64,000 nucleotides of DNA, taken from positions 1 to 64,000 of the forward strand of contig NZ_GL890948.1 of the NCBI RefSeq assembly GCF_000211815.1, given 5' to 3'. Source of the DNA: Moorena producens 3L (GTDB taxonomy: Bacteria > Cyanobacteriota > Cyanobacteriia > Cyanobacteriales > Coleofasciculaceae). The notes under the pieces are model-generated. The model saw only the letters and a program-made list of their open reading frames with translations. It was not told the DNA's origin and did no database searches. This document shows positions 9,278 through 17,251 of this stretch, one piece after another; within the stretch, counting starts at the first letter, position 1; each line of letters begins with the position of its first letter. A program made the position numbers and the translations under genes.

Positions 9278-9865
9278 GACGGAATAGGAGCTCTCCTTAC
9301 TTTACACAGTATTCCCAAAAGCCTTATGTTAACTAACATAGGAGTGGCTGCCACTCTGGTTATTTTTACCTTTTAGTTAGATTGACGGACTAGAATAATT
9401 TGTCGCAGTTAAATATTGCATTATACATCATAATAAAAACTCAGTCAAGTCATTGGCTGTATAATTATTATCAACCCCTAATCCATCAAGGTGGTTCACA
9501 ATCTCAGATGCTAGATTTTGATTAATGACTGATTTAGCCACAACATTCAACTATGCAACAAGACCAGCCAAAGTATGCAACAAGACCAGCCAACGGAAGT
9601 AGCGCCATCAAGGACAGTGGTAAGGGTACAGGCCATAAGGATCTGATCGGCTACACTTCCAACAGCAGCATTCTTGCTGACGGAGGTGTGGAAGACCACA
9701 CAGTTGAGGTAAGTTTACGGTCGGAGTAACTCTCAATCAGGTTAGAAACCAATGCTATAGTCGTTAGACTGAACGTGGTTAGTTTACAAAATTTGCTGGA
9801 AAATTGGTTGGCTAGTAAGAAATTATAGATAAACTAGCACTTTATTGAATTGGGATGAGTGGAGC
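9278..9865. promoter_or_regulatory. Divergent intergenic region between pilB and grpE
   Basis: About 590 bp between divergent pilB and grpE. It should contain both promoters; I cannot place them firmly. An AT-rich stretch (9380-9480) is flanked by the pilB leader. A 20-base unit starting TATGCAACAAGACCAGCCAA occurs twice in a row (9552-9592). The second half carries the short ORF described separately. No heat-shock CIRCE operator is obvious before grpE. Confidence 0.4.
9553..9729 (+). CDS. Possible 58-aa small protein
   Basis: An ATG-to-TAA frame of 58 codons upstream of grpE (starts MQQDQPKYATRPANGSS, ends HTVEVSLRSE). The composition is coding-like (Gly/Ser/Asp-rich, no repeat bias after residue 15), but the start lies in a short duplication and no ribosome site is clear. 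There is no recognised family. It could also be the tail of a decayed gene. Confidence 0.25.
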   Translation: MQQDQPKYATRPANGSSAIKDSGKGTGHKDLIGYTSNSSILADGGVEDHTVEVSLRSE

Positions 9866-10663
9866 ATGATTGACGAAGCAAAACAGTCAGATAACACTTC
9901 GCAGCAGACAAACGAAGAGTCCACCACGGTACTCGAAGACAATCATGAGGCGGAAGCGGTAGCCGTAGCATCTGACTCAGATGTCAACCCTGAAGCAGCA
10001 CAACCAACTGAATCCCCTGCTGCTGAAGCATCTGAGTCAGGGCTCAACGACCAAGAAGCCCAGACCGATGTAGCTGCAACAGCTACTACCGATGAATCAC
10101 CTACCGAGGACGATGCCAAGATTCTAGAAACAATCAAGCAGGAAAATCAAGCCCTGAAAGCTCAACTAGAAGAGCGAACTCAGCAATGTGACTCCTTTAA
10201 ATCTCAATACATCCGGATTGCGGCAGATTTTGAGAACTTCCGCAAACGGTCAACTAAAGAGAAAGAAGACTTGGAACATCAAGTTAAAGGAAACACGATC
10301 ACTGAGTTATTGTCAGTAGTAGATAATTTTGAACGGGCGCGTACCCAAATTAAGCCTCAAAATGATGGGGAAATGTCGATTCACAAAAGCTATCAAGGTG
10401 TTTATAAACAGCTGGTAGACAGTCTCAAGCGCCTTGGGGTTGCTGCGATGCGACCAGAAGGGCAAGAGTTTGACCCCAATCTCCACGAAGCGGTGATGCG
10501 AGAACCAACGGATGACTATCCAGAAGGAGTGGTCATAGAACAGCTAATGCGGGGTTATTTACTTGGGGAGCGGGTGCTGCGTCACGCTATGGTGAAAGTA
10601 GCTGCTGCGGCAGAACCACAGGAAACCTCGGAAGGTCAGAAGTCTGCTGAGGCGGAAAATTAG
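9866..10663 (+). CDS. grpE: Nucleotide exchange factor GrpE
   Basis: 265 aa from the ATG at 9866, which has GGAG five bases upstream. The frame also extends to a TTG at 9845, but the ribosome site favours the ATG. The first ~90 residues are acidic and low-complexity. A coiled coil follows (NQALKAQLEERTQQCDSFKSQ), then the GrpE core with DFENFRKRS, VDNFERA and the C-terminal β-domain signature GVVIEQLMRGYLLGERVLR. GrpE releases ADP from DnaK. It is the first gene of a grpE-dnaK-dnaJ cluster. The long acidic N-terminus is common in cyanobacteria. Confidence 0.95.
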   Translation: MIDEAKQSDNTSQQTNEESTTVLEDNHEAEAVAVASDSDVNPEAAQPTESPAAEASESGLNDQEAQTDVAATATTDESPTEDDAKILETIKQENQALKAQLEERTQQCDSFKSQYIRIAADFENFRKRSTKEKEDLEHQVKGNTITELLSVVDNFERARTQIKPQNDGEMSIHKSYQGVYKQLVDSLKRLGVAAMRPEGQEFDPNLHEAVMREPTDDYPEGVVIEQLMRGYLLGERVLRHAMVKVAAAAEPQETSEGQKSAEAEN

Positions 10664-10681
10664 CTGCCATTGATTGGTTAA

Positions 10682-10743
10682 CCTTCCTTTGGTGTCAGCC
10701 TCTGATCATCCTACCAAAAGGGATGTAGCACCAAGGGAAGTTC
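10682..10743 (+). other. Hairpin in the grpE-dnaK spacer
   Basis: CTTCCTTTGGTG (about 10683) pairs with CACCAAGGGAAG (about 10731) across a ~35 nt loop, followed by a T-rich stretch. It could attenuate, terminate or stabilise the grpE message before dnaK. The pairing is seen directly; the role is inferred. Confidence 0.4.
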
Positions 10744-10811
10744 TATTATTTTGAGCAACTCAACAAAAAATCAAACTAAAATAACTTTACTAACCGTTAA
10801 GCTGCAACCCT

Positions 10812-12824
10812 ATGGGAAAAGTTATTGGCATCGACCTAGGCACAACCAATAGTTGTGTTGCTGTCTTAGAAGGAGGTAAACCCATAGTCATTTCCAGCTC
10901 GGAAGGTGGGCGAACCACACCGAGTATTGTGGGATTTGGCAAGTCAGGGGAGCACCTAGTGGGTCAACTGGCCAAGCGTCAAGCAGTGACCAATGCGGAA
11001 AACAGTGTCTACAGTATCAAGCGCTTTATCGGACGTCGTTGGGATGAAACCGCTACAGAGCGTTCCCGTGTTCCCTATACCTGTGTTAAGGGTCGTGATG
11101 AGACGGTAGATGTAAAGATTCGGCATCGCGAGTACACCCCTCAGGAAATATCGGCCATGATCTTACAAAAGCTCAAGGCTGATGCTGAAACCTTTCTTGG
11201 GGAACCAGTGACTCAATCCGTGATCACAGTTCCGGCCTACTTTACCGATGCGCAACGACAAGCCACCAAGGATGGGGGTACCATTGCTGGATTGGAAGTG
11301 TTGCGCATTATAAATGAACCCACTGCTGCTGCTCTTGCCTATGGCTTAGATAAGTTGGATCAAGACCAAGTTATATTGGTGTTTGACTTGGGGGGTGGTA
11401 CCTTTGATGTATCAGTTCTGCAACTGGGTAATGGGGTCTTTGAAGTAAAGGCAACGTCTGGTAACAATCACTTGGGGGGAGATGACTTCGATAACGTGAT
11501 TGTCCGCTGGATGGTGGAAAACTTTAAAGCCAAAGAGGGCATCAATCTCACCCAAGACAAAATGGCTCTTCAGCGTTTGCGAGAGGCGGCGGAAAAGGCA
11601 AAAATTGAACTGTCTAGCATGGTAGCCACCCCCATCAACTTGCCCTTCATTACTGCTGATGAAACAGGACCAAAACACTTAGAGATGGAGTTGTCCCGGG
11701 CTAAGTTTGAAGAACTATCCAGGGACTTGATTAACGCAACTATAGAACCGGTAAAGCAGGCGCTCAAAGATAGTGACCTCAAGCCAGAGGACATTGACCG
11801 CATTTTGCTGGTAGGGGGTTCGACCCGTATCCCGGCGGTGCAGGATGCTATTAAAAGGTTTTTTAATGGTAAGGCTACCGATCGTTCGGTGAACCCCGAT
11901 GAAGCTGTGGCATTGGGAGCAGCAATTCAGGCTGGTGTTTTGGGTGGGGAAGTCGAAGATGTCCTGCTACTGGATGTTACTCCCCTGTCCCTGGGTATAG
12001 AAACCTTAGGGGAAGTGTTCACCAAAATTATCGAGCGCAACACGACTATTCCTACCAGTAAGTCCCAGGTATTTTCCACCGCTACCGATGGACAAACCTC
12101 CGTAGAAATCCACGTATTGCAGGGGGAGCGGGCAATGGCTAGAGATAACAAAAGCCTGGGAAAATTCCTGCTGACTGGTATTCCCCCAGCTCCCCGTGGT
12201 GTCCCTCAAATTGAAGTCACCTTTGAAATCGATGTCAACGGCATTCTTAAAGTCGCTGCCACTGATCGAGGCACTGGGAAAGAGCAAAGTATTGTGATTA
12301 CCAATACGGGGGGATTAAGTCCAGCGGAGGTGGAACGGATGCGCCGTGAGGCAGAAGACTATGCTGACCAAGACCGCCGTCGCATGGAATTGGTGCAACT
12401 CAAAAACCAAGCCGATAGCTTACTATATAACTATGAATCTACCATCAAAGACCATGGGGAATTGATTAGCGCTAACCTTCAGGCTCACGGATTAAAGGAG
12501 CAAGCAGATCAACAAAAGCAGCACCTAGACACCATAATGACAGACCCCTCAATTGAGGTCGAGGAGGTGAAAGAAGCTATTGAAACTTTGCAGAAAACTG
12601 TCTTGGAAATTGGGGGTATCATTTACGCCAGTGCCAGCTTTGGGTCAGACCCGGAATTTATCACCTCTGACGAAACAGTTCAAGATTCAAATTCCAACGA
12701 CTCCAGCCAAAGAGAACCGGATGCTCTAGGAGAATTTGTGGTTGATTTTGAGGATGAAACCTTAGAGGTGAATGTTGACTACGAAGCAGTTGATTACGGC
12801 AACAGCTCTCTAACAGATAGATAA
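10812..12824 (+). CDS. dnaK: Chaperone protein DnaK (Hsp70)
   Basis: 670 aa. The N-terminal ATPase domain has GIDLGTTNSCVAV, phosphate-2 VFDLGGGTFDVSVL and adenosine motif VLLVGGSTRIPAVQ. The substrate domain follows (LLLDVTPLSLGIETLG, FLLTGIPPAPRGVPQIEVTFEID), then a helical lid. The C-terminal ~50 residues are acidic and end in GNSSLTDR rather than EEVD. Cyanobacteria carry several dnaK genes; this is the copy clustered with grpE and dnaJ, and I do not assign a paralogue number. Cytoplasmic, ATP-driven protein folding with DnaJ and GrpE. The ATG is at 10812. Confidence 0.95.
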   Translation: MGKVIGIDLGTTNSCVAVLEGGKPIVISSSEGGRTTPSIVGFGKSGEHLVGQLAKRQAVTNAENSVYSIKRFIGRRWDETATERSRVPYTCVKGRDETVDVKIRHREYTPQEISAMILQKLKADAETFLGEPVTQSVITVPAYFTDAQRQATKDGGTIAGLEVLRIINEPTAAALAYGLDKLDQDQVILVFDLGGGTFDVSVLQLGNGVFEVKATSGNNHLGGDDFDNVIVRWMVENFKAKEGINLTQDKMALQRLREAAEKAKIELSSMVATPINLPFITADETGPKHLEMELSRAKFEELSRDLINATIEPVKQALKDSDLKPEDIDRILLVGGSTRIPAVQDAIKRFFNGKATDRSVNPDEAVALGAAIQAGVLGGEVEDVLLLDVTPLSLGIETLGEVFTKIIERNTTIPTSKSQVFSTATDGQTSVEIHVLQGERAMARDNKSLGKFLLTGIPPAPRGVPQIEVTFEIDVNGILKVAATDRGTGKEQSIVITNTGGLSPAEVERMRREAEDYADQDRRRMELVQLKNQADSLLYNYESTIKDHGELISANLQAHGLKEQADQQKQHLDTIMTDPSIEVEEVKEAIETLQKTVLEIGGIIYASASFGSDPEFITSDETVQDSNSNDSSQREPDALGEFVVDFEDETLEVNVDYEAVDYGNSSLTDR

Positions 12825-13022
12825 TTTAATTCGCTGCTTTGACTAGCTCAAGCCGACCGCGAGAGTATGGTCACAGAAGCAGGTGGCAATCAGCTGATTT
12901 TTTTGATAGACAATGATATAGGATGCAGGTAATGCTGAAATGCGCTTATGGTGCTTTGATAGCAATAACCTGAGGAATAACAATAGCCCCTACTATGTAA
13001 ATGGAATACCGATCAGCGCTCT

Positions 13023-14147
13023 ATGGCTGACTATTATGATCTGCTTGGTGTCTCTCGTGATGCCGACAAAGATGAAATTAAACGTGCTTACCGTCGCTTG
13101 GCACGGAAGTACCACCCAGATGTTAACAAAGAACCAGGAGCTGAAGAGCGCTTTAAGGAAATTAACCGGGCTTACGAAGTCCTCTCAGAACCAGAAACTC
13201 GAGCAAGATATGACCGTTTTGGGGAAGCTGGTGTTTCCTCAGGTGCGGGAGCAGCCTACTCAGATTTTGGGGATATGGGCTTTGCTGATATTTTTGAAAG
13301 CTTCTTCAGCGGCTTTGCTGGTGGTATGGGTCAGCAAACTGGTCGTCGGCGTAGTGGCCCGGTGCGTGGTGACGACCTGCGACTAGACTTGAAGCTGGCT
13401 TTCAAGGAAGCTATATTCGGTGGTGAAAAGGAAATCCGCATTCCTCACCTAGAAACTTGTAAAGTCTGTAACGGCACAGGGGCAAAGCCAGGAACTCGAC
13501 CCCGCACTTGCCCAACGTGTAACGGTTCAGGTCAAGTACGGCGTGCTACTCGTACCCCTTTTGGTAGTTTCACCCAAGTCTCAGTCTGTCCTACCTGTAA
13601 CGGTGAAGGTCAAATCATTGAGGATAAGTGTGAAGCCTGTGGTGGTGCTGGTCGTAAACAAGAAACCAAAAAACTGAAAATCACCATTCCAGCAGGGGTG
13701 GATAATGGCACCAGGCTACGGGTTTCTAAAGAAGGGGATGCTGGATTACGTGCTGGTCCACCAGGAGACCTATACGTTTATCTATTTGTAAACGAAGACA
13801 GCCAGTTTCAGCGGGATGGCATTAACATTCTGTCTGAAATGAAAATTAGCTATTTACAAGCCATTTTAGGCTGTCTTATCGAAGCAGAGACAGTAGACGG
13901 TCCAGTGGAATTAACTATTCCACCCGGTACTCAACCCAATACTGTATTAACTTTAGAGAATCACGGTGTCCCCAAATTGGGCAACCCAGTCAGTCGGGGC
14001 GATCACCTAATCACGATTTTGGTAGATATCCCCACTCGAATTACCGCTGAGGAAAGGGAATTGCTAGAGAAGCTAGCGAAAATTAAGGGTGAGCGCACTG
14101 GTAAAGGTGGTATAGAAGGATTCTTGGGAGGGTTGTTTGGCTCATGA
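13023..14147 (+). CDS. dnaJ: Chaperone protein DnaJ (type I Hsp40)
   Basis: 374 aa. A J domain with HPD at residues 31-33 is followed by a Gly/Phe-rich linker (75-110). Four CxxCxGxG zinc motifs follow (CKVCNGTG, CPTCNGSG, CPTCNGEG, CEACGGAG), then two C-terminal β-barrel substrate domains. It stimulates DnaK ATP hydrolysis and delivers clients. The 198 nt gap after dnaK lacks a gene. The stop overlaps the start of the TusA-like gene by 4 nt (ATGA), which indicates coupling. Confidence 0.96.
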   Translation: MADYYDLLGVSRDADKDEIKRAYRRLARKYHPDVNKEPGAEERFKEINRAYEVLSEPETRARYDRFGEAGVSSGAGAAYSDFGDMGFADIFESFFSGFAGGMGQQTGRRRSGPVRGDDLRLDLKLAFKEAIFGGEKEIRIPHLETCKVCNGTGAKPGTRPRTCPTCNGSGQVRRATRTPFGSFTQVSVCPTCNGEGQIIEDKCEACGGAGRKQETKKLKITIPAGVDNGTRLRVSKEGDAGLRAGPPGDLYVYLFVNEDSQFQRDGINILSEMKISYLQAILGCLIEAETVDGPVELTIPPGTQPNTVLTLENHGVPKLGNPVSRGDHLITILVDIPTRITAEERELLEKLAKIKGERTGKGGIEGFLGGLFGS

Positions 14148-14419
14148 GTACACTAGCCTCCTCCCAGATCAGTTCATTACCTGATGATCAGCTGGATCTG
14201 CGGGGTACCCCTTGCCCGATTAACTTTGTTCGCACTAAACTATATCTAGAGAAAATGGCTCCAGGTGCCCTATTAGAAGTGTGGCTCGACCCAGGAGAAC
14301 CCATTGAACAGGTTCCTGATAGTCTGACTATGGAGGGTTACCCGATAGAGGGCGTTGAAGAACGCGATCGCTATTTTGCTCTGAAGGTGCGTCGTCCACA
14401 CCAGCATCTTCATGATTGA
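14144..14419 (+). CDS. TusA/SirA-family sulfurtransferase-like protein
   Basis: 91 aa, with the family core LDLRGTPCPINFVRTK: a conserved CPxxxxxxK with the active cysteine near residue 27. TusA-like proteins carry persulfide sulfur to tRNA or cofactor pathways; the exact acceptor here is unknown. It overlaps dnaJ by 4 nt and rsgA by 8 nt, so the three are probably one operon. No membrane segments are visible, so it should be cytoplasmic. Confidence 0.85.
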   Translation: MSTLASSQISSLPDDQLDLRGTPCPINFVRTKLYLEKMAPGALLEVWLDPGEPIEQVPDSLTMEGYPIEGVEERDRYFALKVRRPHQHLHD

Positions 14420-15539
14420 ATTAGAATACACTAATTCATCAAACTTGTCAACCCCTTGGCTGGGTACCGTGCTGGCGGTTCAGGCAAATTTCTATCAGGT
14501 GCGTTTAGATCAGTTGAAGGTTGACAAGTTGGAGGTTGTAGGTTACGAAGATAACCTTCAAGCAAATAACCTACAACCTTCAAACCTCTTATGTACCCGT
14601 AGAGCCCGGTTGAAAAAAATTGGCCAGCAAGTCATGGTGGGAGACCGGGTTCTAGTAGAGGAACCTGACTGGGCTGGTGGACGAGGGGTGATTGCGGAAG
14701 TGCTGCCCCGGACAAGCCAGCTCGACCGCCCACCAATCGCCAATGCTCAGCAAATTCTGGTGGTTTTTGCTCTGGAAGAACCGACCCTGGATGCTTATCA
14801 GCTGAGTCGGTTTTTGGTGAAAGCAGAATCTACTGGTTTCAAGGTATGTTTGTGTCTGAATAAACTTGATTTAGTAACACAACAGCAACAGCAGGATTGG
14901 CAACAGCGTCTGGAAGCATGGGGTTATCAGCCAGTCTTGATCAGCGTTCATAATGGTACTTGTTTAGCACAACTGACTGACCTGTTGAGTCAGACAATCA
15001 GCGTTATGGCTGGTCTTTCCGGTGTCGGTAAATCGAGTCTAATTAATTATCTGATTCCAGCAACAAGGGTCCGGGTGGCAGCAGTGACTGGTAAACTGGG
15101 TCGAGGACGCCACACCACTCGCCATGTAGAATTATTTGAGTTGCCTAAAGGTGGTTTTTTGGCAGATACCCCCGGATTCAATCAGCCTGACTTGACTTGT
15201 TCTCCTGAGGATTTAATCTATTACTTTCCAGAAGCAAGAGAGCGTTTAGCCCAACACCGCTGTCAATTCAGTAATTGCCTACATCGGGATGAGCCAAACT
15301 GTGCTGTGCGAGGAGACTGGGAACGGTACCAGCATTATCTGGATTTTTTAGCAGAAGTGATCGCACGACAAGAGGCTTTGAAGCAAAAAGCTGATATCGA
15401 ATCCAGTATGAAGTTAAAAATTAAAGCTTCTGGTCGGCGTCAATACGAACCTAAGCTAGAAACAAAAAAATACCGCCGTCGCTCCCGCCGTACTCAGCAC
15501 CAGAACCTAGATGAACTCTATGACGATATGAGTCAATAA
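14412..15539 (+). CDS. rsgA: Small ribosomal subunit biogenesis GTPase RsgA
   Basis: 375 aa. It has an N-terminal OB-fold, then a circularly permuted GTPase: G4 (CLNKLDLV) precedes G1 (GLSGVGKSS) and G3 (DTPGF). The zinc site is CQFSNCLHRDEPNC, and the tail is basic. It assists late 30S assembly. An extra segment (about residues 34-58, bases 14511-14588) sits inside the OB-fold. It is encoded by an inverted GTTGAAGGTT/AACCTTCAA repeat and includes DNLQANNLQPSN, which resembles the much larger insert in mutS. It is in frame, so the protein probably tolerates it. Last gene of the dnaJ operon. Confidence 0.94.
   Translation: MIELEYTNSSNLSTPWLGTVLAVQANFYQVRLDQLKVDKLEVVGYEDNLQANNLQPSNLLCTRRARLKKIGQQVMVGDRVLVEEPDWAGGRGVIAEVLPRTSQLDRPPIANAQQILVVFALEEPTLDAYQLSRFLVKAESTGFKVCLCLNKLDLVTQQQQQDWQQRLEAWGYQPVLISVHNGTCLAQLTDLLSQTISVMAGLSGVGKSSLINYLIPATRVRVAAVTGKLGRGRHTTRHVELFELPKGGFLADTPGFNQPDLTCSPEDLIYYFPEARERLAQHRCQFSNCLHRDEPNCAVRGDWERYQHYLDFLAEVIARQEALKQKADIESSMKLKIKASGRRQYEPKLETKKYRRRSRRTQHQNLDELYDDMSQ
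14511..14588. repeat. In-frame GGTTGAAGGTT-type inverted repeat inside rsgA
   Basis: The forward half includes TTGAAGGTTGACAAGTTGGA and the return half includes AACCTACAACCTTCAAACC, so the segment can fold back on itself. It belongs to the same family as the arrays at 29680-30250 and in mutS (39721-40060). It adds roughly 20-25 codons to the RsgA OB-fold. Confidence 0.7.
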
Positions 15540-15543
15540 CTCA

Positions 15544-15570
15544 CCGCTAAGTCCTATGGGACTATAGCGG
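15544..15570 (+). mobile_element. Left-end hairpin of the IscB element
   Basis: The sequence folds as CCGCTA-AGTCC-tatg-GGACT-a-TAGCGG, beginning 4 nt after the rsgA stop. The outer arm (CCGCTA/TAGCGG) is repeated in the hairpin at 17151-17181 on the far side of iscB. Paired subterminal hairpins are the hallmark of IS200/IS605-type ends, so these two likely delimit a ~1.64 kb element. The hairpin may also end the rsgA transcript. Confidence 0.6.
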
Positions 15571-15789
15571 GAGCTTGTTAAAAGCTCGTAGTTGACCAGT
15601 CTAAGTTCTATAAGAACTACGTTATTCCTAAGTGTTAAAGTTCCTACCTGAGGATGCGTAGCTAGTCTTCAGCTCTAGAACCCGGTCGTTAAACAGGTGT
15701 ATTTGGGTTAAGCCAGTGCGACTAGGAAAGTACCGAGGAATAACATTGACTAAGCTAACTTAACCCTAGTAATAGGAGTAAACACAATT
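15571..15789 (+). ncRNA. Candidate ωRNA upstream of iscB copy 1
   Basis: About 220 nt without an ORF directly upstream of iscB, where IscB guide RNAs (ωRNA) are encoded. It holds several short complementary blocks (for example GAGCTTGTTAAAAGCTC near 15571, and AGTTCTATAAGAACT near 15604). Motifs GGATGC and GGGTTAAGCC have counterparts upstream of iscB copy 2. Expression and boundaries are inferred. The guide would be read from sequence left of the element, i.e. the rsgA end. Confidence 0.5.
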
Positions 15790-17086
15790 ATGCGTGTCTT
15801 TGTACTCAACAAGAACCGACAACCTTTAGATCCGTGTAAACCTGTAAGAGCTAGGATTTTACTTTCGTCAGGAAAAGCGAAGGTCTATCGTCGTTACCCA
15901 TTTACCATAATTTTGACGGAGGAAATAAAACAGCCAATAACTCATAATCACCAGCTCAAAATAGACCCTGGAGCAAAAACAAGCGGTTTAGCTATTATTC
16001 AAGGAAAGCGAGTAATTTGGGGAGCAGAACTCACCCATAGAGGTTTTCAAATACGAGATTCTTTGATCTCTCGCAGGCAGTTAAGACGCAGTAGACGGAA
16101 TCGTAAGACTCGATACCGCAAGCCCAGATTTCTTAATAGAACCAGACCAGAAGGTTGGCTAGCTCCTAGCTTAATGTCTAGAGTTCAAAACATTTTAACT
16201 TGGGTTGAAAGGTTGAGTCGATTGTGCCCTATTACCGGCATCTCTCAAGAATTAGTCAGGTTTGATACTCAAAAACTGCAAAATCCTGAAATATCTGGAA
16301 TCGAGTATCAACAAGGAACACTTTATGGCTATGAACTCCGAGAATATTTACTTGAAAAATGGAATCGTAAATGTGCTTATTGTGGGACGACAGGAACTCA
16401 ATTAGAAATTGAGCATATTAAGCCATTATCCAAAGGTGGCTCTGATTGGCCTTTCGGCCACGCTACGCGATCGAGTTTCTAATTTAGCGATTGCATGTCA
16501 CCCATGTAACCAGGCTAAATCTAATCAAAACATTGAACTTTTCTTGTCTAAAAAGCCTAGTATCTTGAGACGCATACTAAGTCAAGCTAAACGCCCTCTG
16601 GCTGATGCGGCTTCTGTCAATACAACCCGATGGAAGTTGTACCACGATCTCAAGTCAACAGGGCTACCTGTTGAAGTAGGTAGTGGCGGATTAACCAAAT
16701 TCAATAGGTGTAGTCAAAATCTTCCGAAAACTCATTGGTTGGATGCGGCAAATGTCGGGAAAGTCGAAACATTGATTATCGAAGTAACCAATCCTTTGAT
16801 AATAACCGCCAAAGGACATGGCACTCGTCAGCTCTGTAGAACCAATAAGTATGGGTTTCCCACTCGTCATTGCTCCAGAATCAAATTTCACAAAGGCTTT
16901 CAAACAGGCGACATCGTTCGTGCTGTAGTAACCAAAGGAAAAAAGATCGGTACCTATATAGGACGGGTCGCAACCAGAAAATCAGGGTTTTTCAATATCT
17001 CAACTAAATCAGGATTGGTGCAGGGCATCAGTCACAAATATTGTCAATTTATTCACAGGAAGGATGGTTATGCTTATACGACTTAG
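15790..17086 (+). pseudogene. iscB: IscB RuvC-HNH RNA-guided nuclease, frameshifted by a 25 nt repeat (copy 1)
   Basis: The N-terminal part (15790-16482) has the PLMP-type start MRVFVLNKNRQPL, RuvC-I KIDPGAKTSG, an arginine-rich bridge (RRQLRRSRRNRKTRYRKP) and the first half of HNH (CAYCGTTGTQLEIEHIKPLSKGGSD). The frame then shifts, and 16409-17086 continues with RVSNLAIACHPCNQ and RuvC-III KTHWLDAANVG. Deleting bases 16447-16471 (25 nt) rejoins GGSD to RVSNL and yields 424 codons including stop, a normal IscB length. IscB proteins are the ancestors of Cas9 and are guided by an ωRNA. As it stands no full nuclease can be made. No transposase lies nearby. Confidence 0.88.
16447..16471 (+). repeat. 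25 nt hairpin element inserted in iscB copy 1
   Basis: Arms TGGCC and GGCCA are followed by CGCTACGCGAT, inserted between GAT and CGAG. Removing it restores the HNH reading frame exactly. It is the same class of element as those in cobN (52507-52530) and iscB copy 2 (35961-35984). Confidence 0.85.
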
Positions 17087-17115
17087 ATCCTGTCCTCCCT
17101 TTCCTGAGTGCCTGT

Positions 17116-17136
17116 CACCTGGGGGAACCCCAGGTG
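17116..17136 (+). terminator. Hairpin after iscB copy 1
   Basis: A perfect 9 bp stem (CACCTGGGG, loop GAA, CCCCAGGTG) lies 30 nt after the iscB stop and is followed by TTTATAT. It is a plausible terminator or part of the element's right end. Confidence 0.5.
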
Positions 17137-17150
17137 TTTATATGGCACGT

Positions 17151-17181
17151 CTCCCGCTAAATCTCGCGATTATAGCGGGAG
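17151..17181 (+). mobile_element. Right-end hairpin of the IscB element
   Basis: A CTCCCGCTA stem pairs with TAGCGGGAG around an inner AATC/GATT stem. It shares the CCGCTA/TAGCGG arm with the left hairpin at 15544-15570. Together the two hairpins frame the candidate ωRNA and iscB. Confidence 0.6.
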
Positions 17182-17202
17182 ACGACCGGGAGGCAGACAG
17201 AT

Positions 17203-17232
17203 GAAGGATGAAGTATGAATACTTCATCCTTC
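17203..17232. terminator. Perfect 14 bp inverted repeat after pheT
   Basis: Arms GAAGGATGAAGTAT and ATACTTCATCCTTC with a 2-base centre, 20 nt beyond the pheT stop on the minus strand. It lacks a strong T-run, so it is either a weak terminator or a dispersed palindrome. Confidence 0.4.
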
Positions 17233-17251
17233 AACCGTTTAACTTCTCCGT

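Noticed and set aside
12940..13386. 148-aa ORF overlapping dnaJ
   Set aside because: Out of frame with a clear DnaJ; no family features.
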